A DNA stretch of 64,000 bases from Paraphysomonas bandaiensis (taxonomy: Eukaryota; Chrysophyceae), in contig CBFFRP010000073.1 in NCBI GenBank assembly GCA_965644295.1, forward strand, positions 1 to 64,000, written 5' to 3'. The stretch's first letter is position 1; every line of letters begins with the position of its first letter. Below, in pieces: positions 1 to 12,220 of the stretch. The translations under genes and the position numbers were made by a program. The notes below the pieces were generated by a model. The model was not told where the DNA came from, ran no database searches, and worked only from the letters and a program-made list of their open reading frames with translations.

Positions 1-758
1 TAAACTAATCCAGAATGTAACTTATTATTCAGATCGATTATATCATGTTTAGCATTTATATTATTTTGAAGTGTAACATCTTGAGTTTGTAAGTTTGTTA
101 TATCAGTGTCATTATTAGTAATCTGAGTTTGTAAGTTTGTTATGTCTGTATCGTTGTTATTAATCTGAGTTTGTAAGCTTGTTATATCTGTATCATTACT
201 TGCTATTTGAGCATTCAAACTAGAAATAATATTATCAATTGTGTCAGTAAATGTAGAGTCATAAACTAATCCAGAATCTAACTTATTATTCAGATCGATT
301 ATATCATGTTTAGCATTTATATTATTTTGAAGTGTAACATCTTGAGTTTGTAAATTTGTTACATCCGTTTGCAAATTCGGTATATTAATCAAGTCTATAT
401 CTTGGAGAGCATCAAGAACGTTTAAATTAGAAACAATATTATTTAATTGTGATTGTATAGTTTCATTGGTATTTATACCGTCTAATGTTTGTATTTCATT
501 TCCAGTGAGGTTTAATAATCTTGTGTTTATATCTAATAACATATTATTTTTTGAATCTGTGAAAGCAACTGTTTGGGGTTCATTGTTTATGGTTAAGTTA
601 TTACCATTCAAGATTTCAACGTTCGCTGTAAATTTAGCATTGTCTAATCTTGCATATTCCGCCATATTTAATATTACTCTTGCTGTTTCAATCTGTTTAT
701 GATTTTCTGCATTGAAAATGGCATTATTGCTTGTTTTCGGCTTTGTATAAATTGACAT
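1..758 (-). CDS. Coiled-coil, tail-fibre-like repeat protein, virus-like (partial, runs off the window start)
   Basis: An open frame runs from an ATG at 758-756 to the window edge, about 252 codons with no stop. After a short N-terminal region the protein becomes a low-complexity Asn/Asp/Thr/Leu/Gln coiled coil. It has repeated units of about 14 residues of the form N-N-D-T-D-I-T-N-L-Q-T-Q-I, and a longer motif containing QDVTLQNNINAKHDI that occurs twice. At DNA level the segment at 262-354 repeats the segment at 1-92, a period of 261 bp (87 codons). The ORF has no visible intron, is very AT-rich, and has a TATA-like stretch just upstream of the ATG. Such repeats are typical of fibre or tail-like proteins of large DNA viruses of protists and of phages. 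That assignment is inference from composition and repeat style; no catalytic domain is visible. An intermediate-filament-like cellular coiled coil is the alternative. Confidence 0.55.
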   Translation of the reverse strand, partial: MSIYTKPKTSNNAIFNAENHKQIETARVILNMAEYARLDNAKFTANVEILNGNNLTINNEPQTVAFTDSKNNMLLDINTRLLNLTGNEIQTLDGINTNETIQSQLNNIVSNLNVLDALQDIDLINIPNLQTDVTNLQTQDVTLQNNINAKHDIIDLNNKLDSGLVYDSTFTDTIDNIISSLNAQIASNDTDITSLQTQINNNDTDITNLQTQITNNDTDITNLQTQDVTLQNNINAKHDIIDLNNKLHSGLV

Positions 759-897
759 CTATATATAATATAGCATTACATTATTATATTCTATATTTAA
801 ATTAGAATTCAAGGTTTTATGAGTTTTTGCTTAAAGCTTCGCCATTATATCACTACAACTACATTCCAGAGCTTTAAGCATTGCCATTATACATTAT

Positions 898-1077
898 TAT
901 AAAAAAGTCATATAGATAACAAAGTAGATTTAATAAGTAGTTTTTATGGTAGAATCCCGGGGTTTTACAAACCTTACAAATTTAAATTATTTTTCATTTT
1001 AATTTTTCCCTCCCCCTATATCTACTATTAAATCTACTTATTAAATCTACTTTACTATCTATATTACTTTTTATTAT
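898..1077. repeat. Inverted repeat of about 43 bp arms (MITE-like or hairpin)
   Basis: The left arm at about 898-940 and the right arm at about 1034-1077 are reverse complements with only a few mismatches. The inner core AAGTAGATTTAATAAGTAG pairs perfectly with CTACTTATTAAATCTACTT. The loop of about 90 bp contains a pyrimidine tract. It could be a small non-autonomous element or a replication/termination hairpin of the foreign-looking AT-rich block. No target-site duplication was identified. Confidence 0.75.
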
Positions 1078-1084
1078 AAACATT

Positions 1085-1183
1085 ATAAATAATATATAAA
1101 GTAATTAATTTTATTTAAGAATATAAATAATATATAAAGTAATTAATTTTATTTAAGAATATAAATAATATATAAAGTAATTA
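1085..1183. repeat. 38-bp tandem repeat, 2.6 copies
   Basis: Units start at 1085, 1123 and 1161. The first two are identical, and the third breaks off after the AAAGTAATTA stretch. The unit is almost pure A+T. Confidence 0.85.
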
Positions 1184-1207
1184 TAACTTATTAATAATAA
1201 GTTATAA
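1181..1207. repeat. Perfect 13-bp palindrome with 1-nt centre
   Basis: TTATAACTTATTA is followed by one base and then its exact reverse complement. It directly abuts the 38-bp tandem repeat. It could form a hairpin; its function is unknown. Confidence 0.8.
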
Positions 1208-2605
1208 GTTAAACTTACAAAGAGAAGGAATTACAACCGAAGGTTGTAATTGGAAACACTCGAAGAGAAGAGGCCCCTTGAGGGGTTGGGGTAGAAAAAG
1301 GCTTGTCCTTGTCCCGCCTCCCTCGTTTTTCATAGATAGCACTCTGTGACTGCTACACATAAACGACGGGATTTATCCCTTTCCTTTTCTTTTCCATTAC
1401 GCTATCGCTTCAGTAAACATGCCGCCAAATGTAATAATAGCAATAATATTAGAATTGATATACAATGCGCTTAACCTCCTCTGTCAGTGCACCTTATTGA
1501 ATGATGTGAGTATGATATGAGGCACACAAAATCCTCATAAGCACAATGCGACCCAAACCCTGAAAGAACTGGACGGCACTGCCGTTACCACCTATACAGC
1601 ATCATATATATGGTACTAAACTCTCCTGAGATATTCTTGAAGTTGTTTCGAAGTCCTGGCTATATGAAGATAGATTGCTTGCACTGACATCATTATGATC
1701 TTCCACATCGTTAGACGAAGGGTGTAATATAACTTGAAGTGTTTAATGATTTAACTCATGATTGTGGTTTGTCTACAGTTGTGTAATATAATAAAATCAC
1801 GCACATATGACTGTCAATATCATAATAAAGATAGAAGTGAGCTTCTGTTGAACCGAATATTGGTGTCGAATGTCTATATTTGCCCGGTGCTGATATGAGC
1901 GCCCTGTTGAGACAAAATCAGGTCAAAAAAGCTTTTTTTTGAGACAAAATGGGGATAATATCTTATTATCATTATTAAGGTTGCTTCTAGTTTCTAGAGC
2001 AGTGTAAAAACACCTGTCTAACATGCGCTAATGTCATTTTTAGTGAGAAATTCCTCCATGATCTCTGTGGCATCAGTAGTGACGTAGTGACAATATAATA
2101 GTTGTCTACTCGGCAGCTTATATAGAGCGTGCGTCAAAGTGGACCTATCTCCCTCACTTGTAATAGCTGCCCCCACGTGCCGTCACAAGTATGTATAATA
2201 TGTATATTCACTTCTCGTGTTCACTGTTTACATTCCCCAATTGTTGGTTCACCTATTGATAGCACATAGTACTCTTGTGGGATTTGTGAACTAATTAGGT
2301 CTCATATAGTGAAGCAGCACAAATGAATTGAACAATTGAGACATGGTTTATTATTTCAAGCACGAAATAGCACTACATGACACCTACGGCAGCAGCAGAA
2401 ACTTTTCACTTGTACTCAAAGGACTTCGCGAATATCGACACTGTCCACAATATCATATTTGTTGTATATTTCATATCACAAGAAATATAGCACATATATG
2501 TACAAATAATATTCAACAACAAAAGTACAACACGATTACAGCCTTTGCCACTGAAGTCGACAATAATACTTTACAAATAACTCTAGTATGACAGACGCAA
2601 AATTG

Positions 2606-3616
2606 CTAGGTGAAAATATCGGGGCTCACAGATTCCACAACAGAGATCACCTCAGTGTTACTGGAGACACCCTGTCGTTTAGCTTGCACAGGAGATTGCG
2701 CAGGGAGCGTGAGTGCGATGACAGCACTACCAAGAAAACTTTTTACAGAATCCTTCAAAGCAGCACCTTTATGCAACGTCCACTTTACGGGTAAGTAACG
2801 AGCCTTAGTAACAGCAACCAAGCCGTCCGTGCTTTCTTCCCCAGGGTGCACACGAGAAACTCCCCGCAAGTAGTCCGATGAAGAGGAGTGCTGAGAGCTG
2901 GCGGCCATTGAAGACTCGCGCATCGGTACTGCGTCGTCCGCCATGCACTGCACCATGCGGTGGATTTCGTAGTATTCTCTCATATTAACTGCGCATTCAA
3001 AACCAAATATTTTCACCAGTTTTAGCTCCAGGGCATTGACTCGTTCGACCTCCAGCATTCCGTTGCCGACTGCGGCTGTGAAGTCACAATTCAAAAGGGC
3101 AAAGTCATCGAACATTTTGCATGAGAGCAACGAACAAGCAAGAACTGTTGCTTTCCAATTGTTCGAGCACACCCGAAATTTGTTGTTTGTTATTTTCATC
3201 ATACGCTCAAGGTAGATAAGAACAACCACAACAAGCTCGTACTCCATGTTAACCGCCTTGAAAAGTCGAGTTATGAACCCCTCGACCGTATCAATCGATA
3301 CATACTACAGCACACATTGTTAGTACACCAGTAACATATAACTAACCATACATACCTCAACAGTAAACTTCTTGTCCGATGATGGGACGATATCACAGCC
3401 ACCAACATTAAATATACTGAACTCATTACACGGAACGTAACTCTCAGCAGCGGAATCATTTATATATGAGCCAATCATAGATGCCACACAGCGCATGATA
3501 TCAGGGTCAATGTAGCTGTTTTGTGGGGGGTACTTGCGAAGTCTCTTGTCGCTGACGGTCCTGTTGTAGGCCCTGCTATAACAACTGTTATGACCGCTGC
3601 GTGTGTATGTATACAT
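2606..3616 (-). CDS. Cyclin Y-like protein
   Basis: Two exons: about 3616-3356 and 3304-2606, split by a 51-nt GT-AG intron with a CTAAC-type branch site (3305-3355). The joined protein carries a cyclin box of the CCNY type. Motifs are MRCVASMI, VEGFITRLFKAV, LVVVVLIYLERM, SNNWKATVLACSLLSCKMFDD and VERVNALELKLVKIFGF, in the same order as in cyclin Y. Family knowledge: cyclin Y binds PFTAIRE/Pho85-like CDKs and recruits them, often to membranes, in signalling. The C-terminal 80 or so residues are Ser-rich and lack a recognised domain. The N-terminus is uncertain: an ATG at 3616 is used here, but the open frame extends to 3661 and an upstream exon may exist. I am confident of the cyclin box and less sure of the start. 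Confidence 0.75.
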
Positions 3617-3661
3617 ATACGAACCGTTCCATATGTATGACACCTTTAATCTACTGCTCAC

Positions 3662-4265
3662 AAGGGATCATCTATACGTTTGTGTTGCTCTGATAGGAGA
3701 GACTGTCAAGTGGTGTTGTGTGTTCTAGTGTTGTTCTCTTATTATATTCTGAGTTTATTATATGACACACTCTCTATATGTATGTACGTGAAGGTATGTA
3801 TGTATATGTATACATACGAGTCATTCGGTGATGTACTTGCACTTTAGTTCAGAAGGGGATTTGCCGTACGAGGAACCCACAAAACGATTATCGTACAGTG
3901 ATTTTCAAGGGTCGTGAGGGGAAGAGACTTCCTTCCCAGCGGACGTCGTACCCGATATATACAAAATACCTTATTTTTATAGACTAATATCTATAATTCC
4001 CATTTATCAGGCGTTTTGAATTCAAAAGTCGATTTTTCACAGACCACAAATGTAGTAAATTAGTTCTAGCGAATCATAATTGAATTGATTGGACGGTGGG
4101 AGGTGGTACTATATAGAGAGAGTTGCTGCTCAACTATGCTATAGGAGAACTGCTGTAGAGAGGAGAGTCCTGCTGTATCTTCACATATAGACAATGCTGT
4201 GCAAGAGGAATTGAACAAATCAATACACATACTGATGCTATAATTAGAGAATAAAAACACTTTAG
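3662..4265. other. Intergenic region between divergent cyclin-like and PTAR1-like genes
   Basis: Contains TATG/TATA-rich microsatellite-like sequence at about 3775-3810. Nothing else recognised. It probably holds promoters for both flanking genes. Confidence 0.4.
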
Positions 4266-5723
4266 ATGGCAAGTTTAGTCGAGGAAGTTTATGCATCATT
4301 TCAAGAGAATACAGACATAGATGAGCTGGGCGTTATTCTGTCTCCAGCTCCTCCTAATGTCATATGCACTGAAAACAAGTTGGGTATTTCAATGACAGTA
4401 TTGAAACCTATGTTTTCGTATGCTGTTCCTCGATTGTATAGTGTTGGTCTTGAGTTTAAGCGATGTAAAACTCATGAACTTGCACAGGAATTACTAAAAT
4501 TGACTTTGGCAATACTAGTCGTCAAGGGGGACTTTCCACCGGCTTTGAATATGCGTAAAGAGTTAATAGTATATGGTCATTTAGACCCTTTAAATGAAAT
4601 GCATGTTCTAGAGGTTATACTCTCGAAGCATCCGAAGTCGCCCAGTTGTTGGCATCATAGAAAGTGGTGTATGTTGCAATTATCAGAAAAAAATATTCTT
4701 CCCATATCCCATATTGTGCATCAGGAATGCAGCTTATGTAGTCGCTCTTGTGACCTATACCCCAAAAACTACTATGCATGGAACCATAGACTATGGATAA
4801 CAGAAAATATGAACGAGAATGAAGTCAGTAAATTTGTATAAAAACAATATAATATTGACTGTTATATGTGTTGCAGTTACATGAGGAGTTGGAGTGGACA
4901 GGAAGATGGCTGCGGAAACACGTATCGGATCACTCTGCCGTTAGTCATTATACCCAGGTGGTTCTCTTGCTCTCTAAACTAGGAGTGCATGTGATGCCCA
5001 AAGCAGTTAGAGAGGGAGTGGAATTGGTGGGTAAATGCGCTGGTCATGAGAGCCTGTGGTACCTCAGGCGCACGCTTGCATCAATTCTAATCGACCGCGT
5101 CACTCATGATATGCCCTCATGCGAAACTTACGAAGTGATACAGCAGCCAGACTGCTCAAAGTGGAAGAATATTCTCTATCACTGTATTTCAGAAGCGAGT
5201 GATTTGGAGATTAGAAGTGATGACAGCGATGACGAGGACCTGAATGTAGAGTATCATATGAATAAGCTGTCCACCCTCTTCTCCACGTTTCCCAACTGCG
5301 AATGCGATATTTCTCCAAGTGAACTGGCGAATTCCTTCCTTGTTTGGGTTAATTGTTGGTTGGAATTCGAAGTTAAATTTGTAGTGGCATGTATCAATGA
5401 CGATTCATCTTGGGATCCGGAAACCCAACGACGACAGGGTGTACTCTACCTTGCGCATATATTTCATAAGGTCGAGACTAATATTTGCTGCTGTAGTTTA
5501 TCACGTATCATTGAGATGTTACTGTGAATATTATGCCTCCTTTTCTTTCTAAATGTACGTCTTACTCTAATCATGTTGTAGCTTGCAAACGCATTTTGTA
5601 TATCCGGAGAGCAGGAGGCCGATCGTTGCACACGAACCAATGATGATACGCCGACTCTTAAAAATACTCTTTCCGAATCGTTGCAAAATATCTGCCGGTA
5701 TATTTCTAGTGACCCCACAATAG
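4266..5723 (+). CDS. Protein prenyltransferase alpha-subunit repeat protein (PTAR1-like)
   Basis: Three exons, 4266-4835, 4877-5523 and 5582-5723, separated by introns of 41 and 58 nt; the spliced length is exactly 453 codons. Protein farnesyl/geranylgeranyltransferase alpha repeats are visible: PSCWHHRKWCML at about residue 127 and YPKNYYAWNHRLWI at about residue 167, followed by SAVSHYTQVVL and ESLWYLRRTLAS. Each has the Trp and His/Arg pattern of PPTA helices. The spread-out repeats, acidic insert (DDSDDEDLN) and terminal PESRRPIVAHEP segment fit PTAR1 rather than the catalytic FNTA or RABGGTA subunits. In animals PTAR1 is the alpha subunit of geranylgeranyltransferase III, which modifies the SNARE Ykt6; that role is inferred here. 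The third exon was found by extending past the stop at 5526 through a consensus intron. Confidence 0.8.
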
Positions 5724-7169
5724 GTATGCGTTAATTCGTATTATACTTACGAGTTACTTTGTCATTTGTAGAATCCAACTCCAAAATGAAATGGAAATAC
5801 TTTCTTGATCATTGGCGTAGTAACTGAATAACTGTACATAGAGTGCAAGCAAATGTAGAATCAGTACTTTTGGTTAGCTAATGTCTGTCCTTGAATGCAG
5901 CATAGCGCCGTTTATGAATAGTAAACTCTATAAATTCGTTCTCTCTTTTCTACCCTCAACAATAATACATTGGCATGCTAACAACGTGTAAATACAGTTG
6001 TAAATGTTTGAGTTTGTACTTTATTTGTTCTCTGCTGGATGGCTACAGAATTTATATTCAAAAAGTAATTGGTGAAGGTTATTTGAGTATTTTCTTACTA
6101 TACGCTAAGAAGGTTTCCCGCGAACTCCGGGGGGAGTTATATCACCGTTATCATTAGAAAAAAACGAAATATTTTCATTGATGGGTATCGTTCCAATGGG
6201 ATTGTTACAAGGCATATGAAGGGCTTTGTCATAACTCTGATTTACATCTACTAAAAGCACTGTATTGGCATGGAATGTGTTCATATTATTACAAACTCAA
6301 ATCTTGCATATACCTGAACTAATAAACCTGTTTATACAACTATTCCATCTACTCTGAGCTAAAAAGGCTGGATTCATTGATAACCCAGTATGCCACTCTT
6401 AATGCCCCAAAGTATGCAGCCATCATCATAGCCTTCTGCTTACCTGTAGGGAACTGTGCATCTGCATCGTCGCTATTCTTGCCTCTGATTGCGAACATTA
6501 TTCTTTTATAAATACAACTGTGGGTAGAAATAAATGAGGTGGATAGTGAGTGCTCTGTTGCTATTTGATGGTACTGGGAACTCTATATCACTGTATGTCT
6601 CCACTCCTCTCTATAGTTTCTGTGTATGTGTATGTATATGTATATGTATACTATGCCATGTAGATATACATACACCTGCAGCTCCCACCACCACAAAAAC
6701 ACTGAAGAATATATCCCCATCACCAGCAGCAGATGATGAGTATTATCGATCGGTTTGTCCCAATCCATATGGACGTTTCAAGTCCATATAGTCCGCAGCT
6801 CTATAGTACATACTTCTGCTGCTGTACTGCTGTGTATGTATGTATAGGTACATGGACGTGTATGTATGTATGTGTGTGTATCTATATGTGTGTATGTATG
6901 TAGAGTTCTTTAAGCAGCCTGCACGGTTATTAGCACTCATATAACCTCAGATGATATCATACAAATGCGAGAAACTCTCTCTATATCGCAGTAGCTCAAC
7001 TCGATGTACCATAGACTCTTTACATGTATGAATTGATACTCTTATCGCCTGTTAGTGATCTCTTTCACTGCCAATAGAGTCGTATCTTACACAGCCATTA
7101 GTTGCTTATATATGAGCCTCTTAATACTCATTCGATCACAGTTATAGTCATTTTATCCCAATAAACTGT
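5724..7169. other. Intergenic region
   Basis: Only short, unsupported open frames. TGTATGTATG-type microsatellite tracts occur at about 6620-6650 and 6830-6900. No RNA gene or repeat family was recognised. Confidence 0.4.
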
Positions 7170-10100
7170 ATGCGTGATATGGATAATAAAACTACTGTAG
7201 ACACGCCTGCTGCTGTCGGCAAAGCGATACCGTCCAATCCATTTGATTTAATGAAACAATTGAGAGACTCTGAGAGAAAAGATAATACGAAGATGAAGTC
7301 TCAAGTACAGATGAATCGTCAGCTGAAACAAGAGCTTAAAAGTCAGACTATTGAAAGGAAGTTAATGGAAGTTGAAGACTATACGTTCACAGAGGAAGGA
7401 GCCAGAAGAGAAAGGGCCTATGAAGATCGCCTTAACATGTATGACTTGAAACGTTAGTTGTATATTATTGTGTTAGTGAGATGTGTGTACACAGGGAAGC
7501 GGAGGATGAGCTAGCGAGTCAATTAGAAAAAGTTGAGAGGGATAACAAGAACATGGATTTTCGTGAAAAGGTTAGTGTTTATATGATTTTTGTGGTATTT
7601 AAGTGATGTGAGATGGTAGATCCGCCGAGAAGCAGAAGAACGAAGGAAACAAGAAGAGCTTGAGCTTGAGAAAAAACGACAAGCTGCTGAGCGACGTAGA
7701 CAGGCTGTGGTAGAACGGATACGGAGGAAACAAGAGGAAGAGGAACGTCGAATACGAGAAGCGGAGGAGGCAAGGCTTCGAGAGATTGCCGAAAAAGAGA
7801 GGGCAGTGCAGGTAATTTGTGGGTCCTGAGTGAATAACTGTATTGTCTGAAGTATGTGATATGACGCTCCGCTTGAATGCAGCGGTAACCCTGTTGATTT
7901 TCTTCATTTAGGAAGCGATAGAGAGGCTGCGAGCGGATAGGGCAGGTATGGAGGTTGAGGATGACCTCTCCGCCGTTGCAGAGCAAATGTTCAAAGAGGA
8001 ACTAGAGCGGGAAGAGTGGCGTAGAAAAGAGGCTCTTCGCTTAGCGGCATGGGAGGATGAGCAACGGCGAAAAGACGAAGCAGAGGCTCTGAGGAGACGA
8101 GAACGATTGGCTGAGCTGGAGGCGAAGAAAGCGAAACTGGCCGAGCTGAGGCAGAAGCAAAAACTATCGGCCCCGGCAGCTGCAAATCGACAGCAGGATG
8201 TCGAGTCTGCTCGTGCCGAGGCCCGTAAAATGGGTAAGCAAATGCGCATCCAGAATAAGGCCAAGTTTGTGTCTCGGAAACGCAAGGACAGTGTCTCTTC
8301 CGCATCGACGGAAGTACCAGACAGTTCACCATGTTCAGGTTCAGCAGTAGCATCTGCACAGCAAATCCCGAACGCTGTTCCTCCGTCTCCGGGTATTCGT
8401 AAAGGGTCGGTAATTGGGCCACCAGTAGTGCCTCCGCCCGAGGCTGTTGCTGAGATTGAATCGCTCACTTCTGAGACCGACCTTCATCGCTATTTGAAGG
8501 AGCGCATGGCCGAGAAGAGAAGTCTGAGATTGGAGATTATGACCCTTAGAGGAGCGGGAAAGAAGAGTGACTCTAGTGATCTATCGGCAATTCAGCGCCG
8601 AGTAGACGAGATCACTAGCCTTGAAGCACTTATTCAAGCACGTATTGATAAGATTGTACACCAGAAACAAGACGCTGCGATGGACAACAAAGAGAATGTC
8701 GATACTGAATCTCAAGGCCTTAACAGCCCTCGTAGTGAAAATAATCTAATTGGTGGAGACGTCACATCGTGTCGTGTGAGAACAGGAAGTAGTGCAGGAT
8801 TTGGGGCGTCAAGTCTGCGGTTCGGTGGTGCAAGCCCATTAAAGAAAAACATGACAGTGAGAAACTTGGGGATAGCTGGTGGGAGCAAAGATGATGACTT
8901 ATATGCACAAATAGAAAAATGTCTCCAAGAGTCCAACGAAATCGTAGTGAAGGCAAATGTTGTGGATTTATTAACTGGGCATAGAGAAGGAGCCGAAGAT
9001 TCGGAATTGGCTAAGGCGATGCGACAGGCAGGTATTCTGAAGCTACAGATGACAGACCTAATGTCAAAAATCACTGGGGGTGATGATATGGTCGGCTATG
9101 GCGAGAGGATGAAAGAGAGTATTGCAAAGCTTGTAAAATTTTTGGACAAACACCAAGGGGCAGTACCGACCAGAACACTCAGTCGTACTGGCAGCATGAG
9201 TGCAGAAGTAATAGAACGACTCAATAGCGCCACTCGCCCCGAGGGCGCACCAAGTCCTCCTAAGAGCCGTCCACCTAGAAGAGACTCAGACAAATTTGTG
9301 CATACTGTGTCTAGTCCAAATCAAATGGAAGACAAATCTTCCCCATGTGTGACTTCGGAATGTGGGAAATCTCCGGATAATTCAACTCTAGAGCCCGGTA
9401 TCGCCCTTGTAGGTTCTGGCAATGCTGGTGAAAAGAATAGCCGAAGCAATGCACCTACATTGATGCTTGACTTGACAAAGTCGTCCCAAGCAGACTCAAC
9501 CTACATGAAAAAGAGCACAACACATGTAGAAAAAGTCAGTCATGTTTCTCCGCGTAGAGCGGGTAGCCCTCGCAAGGAGTTGCAGTCCAGTCAGACTAAT
9601 GCATCTACTGATGATAAAAGCAAAATTTCCGATGAAGCCTACCAGGTTTCTCCTCGTAGAGTCAGCCCCCGTAGAGACTTACTATCACAACCTAGGTCTG
9701 CTTGTAATGGTAAAGTACACAACAGGCAGGTCTTGGAGCCTCTTGAAGTTTCTCCGCGAAGCAGAGCTAGTCCTAGACAGGTAACGACAGCACTTGAGAA
9801 GAGTATTGAGGAACCGTATCAGGTGTCGCCTAGAACAAGAGTAAGTCCACGCAGGGAGCTTCTGGCAAAGCTGCCAGAATCTTCGGGTGGCTTGGATAAA
9901 GTAGTGCGGGTCTCTCCTCGAGACAAACCCAAACACGTGAAGAGCGATACGCTGGCGAGTTCGGCACTTCCATCTAGTGCGAAGAATCCCAGTGTTCTAC
10001 ATAGCACTGAGCTGAAGAAGAATGATGCAACCATTCATGCCTCAAACTCGGATACTGCACTAAATAATTTCTTGAAGGCAGATGCAATAATGAATGCGAA

Positions 10101-12220
10101 TGGCACCGCTTTGAAGTCTAAGGTTCCTCACGAGAGGGACAACGCGACCTCTGGAAATAAAGATTCCAGTGATGCGGAGACAAAATCATGTTGGAGTAAT
10201 GTGACGTCGAAGAAAGTTGTTGATTGCGCAATAGTTAAAAGTGATTCAGAGTCAACGAGTAAGTATTCTTGTATGTTACTTAGTGGTATTTTCTGCTTAC
10301 TATATATACCCCTCAGAAACAGCACAGCTTTCATGTGACAGTCCTACAACTGTGAATTCTGTCGGTGAAGATTCTAATAGTAAGCGAATATTGTTGCCTC
10401 CAGAGCGGCCTGATCATGTGACTCCAACTACAACAGGGGCTATGGCTGTCTCAGCTCCTGTGATGACTGATGAGCGAGTCCGAAGAACTGGTAAAAAGAC
10501 TGAAGTGATCAGTTCTATAGAGGAAGCACATGAGATGGAAAATCAAGAAATTCTACGACCACTTCTTCCAGCGGATAGTTGTACATCTCTTTTCAGTGCA
10601 GGTGTGAATGACAATGAAGGAGAGGATGAATGGTGGGGAAATGAACCTGCTGCTGCTCCAGAGACAACGAAAGCCGTGAGTGAAGAAGATGACGGTGGTG
10701 ACTCGGATGTAGATATTGGACCCTACGGCTACGTTGATGAAAAGTCTGATGGACAGGAAGATGGCGAGGCCTTTGACTATGAGTCTCTGGAAGGATGGAA
10801 TGAGTGTTTACACACCTCCATGGCGACGGCTGCTCATCATGCGGCCTTCTACGGATTTGCACCTGTGCTTGAGATGCTGAGTCGTCACTTCGATGTGTTT
10901 GCGTTGGATAAGAATGGAAGAACTCCACTCTTTTATGCTTCGCTTCGCAATAACTTGGACTGTGTGCTTCTTCTTGTGTCATTAGGTATGCATATGTTTC
11001 TTCTATGCGCCTTGCTAACAGTGTATTCAGATGCACAGTGGATCGAGGTAGGGGACAGTCGTGGAGACACCGCCATACATGCCGCTGCGATATCGGGTGG
11101 TTTGGAAGTTTTGCAGTTTCTCCTTAGCTGCGAAGTTAACCCAAGTATCGCCAACTTTGAGGGCCTGACACCTGTACATTTAGCGAAAACATATGAAGGT
11201 CTCCTCGCCCTGCATGAAGCCAATGCAACCATGTACTGCGTCGATAGTCACAACAGGATGCCAGTGTGGTACAGTGCAAAGGACGGGAATGCTGCTGGAG
11301 TAGGGTTGCTGTGTAGTTTAATGCCTCCAGAATACATCACATGGCAAGACTCTGAGGGCAACACTATCCTACATATAGCATGTATGGCCGGACACAGCGA
11401 TGTGGTAGAGGTGATATGCATGTGGATCACTTCTTTGGACGATTTTTATATTCTGAACAAAAAGAATTATACTCCAGCACACACGGCTTCTTCTGCTGAA
11501 GTCCTCAAGAAGTTGTATGAATATGGGGTCAATTTATGGACTGCTGACCCGAAATGGAGGTACCCGTTGTTTTTGAATAGCTTTCAGGGACGAGTAGATT
11601 GCGTTGCCCTCCTGATCGAGCTAGCATTGTTGAAAAATGAAGCTCTCATTTCAGCGCAAGATGTTCAAGGAGATACTGCATTGCATGCAGCTGTAATAAA
11701 TGGGCACATACAATGTACTTCTCTCCTTTTGTTTTTCCTTCGTGATCATCCCAACTCAAAGGGCTTGCGTCCAAGCCAACTGGCGCAGCGGGCCGGACAC
11801 AATCAGCTTGCGAATTTTGTGTATCAAATTGATCAGAGAAAGGAGTACGGGGAAACTTCATGTGATATATTTGAGTGTACATTTGAGAACCTAGCGGCGG
11901 TAACTTTGTATTATGGGTCAAGATGGACGAAGCTATATGATGCATATAACAATGAGGTGTACTACTACGATAGAGTCCTGGGAAACTCACAGTGGCACAG
12001 GCCTGACTCTTATGATGAGAATCCTGGGGAAGAGACGAGCAGTGATAAGGCTCGAGAAGTTCTGGTGAACTTCTATATGCAATATAACCCTGATAAGCTG
12101 ATTAACGTAAACGAAATTCTGCATACATACAAAAATAATTACAGCGAGTTGTTTGTTCAACTTGCGCAGAGATACCAAGTGGAAGACATATCCATGTTTA
12201 CTGCCCGCTATGGGCAATAA
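7170..12220 (+). CDS. Large coiled-coil, ankyrin-repeat and WW-domain protein
   Basis: Six exons: 7170-7438, 7495-7570, 7620-7811, 7912-10258, 10317-10985 and 11031-12220. They sum to exactly 1581 codons. Residues about 30-300 form a charged Glu/Arg/Lys coiled coil. Residues about 720-860 hold a tandem motif VSPRR-x-SPRR (at least five copies), a likely basic or phospho-regulated region. Residues about 1120-1440 contain ankyrin repeats (KNGRTPLFYASL, RGDTAIHAAAISGG, EGNTILHIACMAGH, QGDTALHAAVINGH). Residues about 1480-1510 form a WW domain (WTKLYDAYNNEVYYYDR...SQWHRP). The architecture suggests a cytoskeletal or centrosome/cilium-linked scaffold, by inference only. The last intron (10986-11030, 45 nt, with CTAAC) is a multiple of three, so retention would also keep the frame. 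I do not recognise a named orthologue. Confidence 0.8.

Larger units (their letters stand above)
759..2605. other. Non-coding stretch, AT-rich then mixed
   Basis: No convincing gene is seen. The AT-rich part up to about 1250 carries the inverted repeat and tandem repeat listed separately. A short GC-richer patch follows at about 1270-1500. The last part, from roughly 2300, is probably the 3' flank of the minus-strand cyclin-like gene. Two short direct repeats beginning GAGACAAAAT lie at about 1910 and 1942. Confidence 0.5.

Noticed and set aside
2343-2794. Plus-strand frames of 82 and 68 codons
   Set aside because: They lie antisense to the 3' end of the cyclin-like gene or in its 3' flank, with no recognisable features.
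10986-11030. In-frame 45-nt stretch treated as coding in the open frame
   Set aside because: It starts GTATGC, ends TTCAG and has a CTAAC branch site; removing it restores a normal ankyrin spacing. Retention remains possible but less likely.
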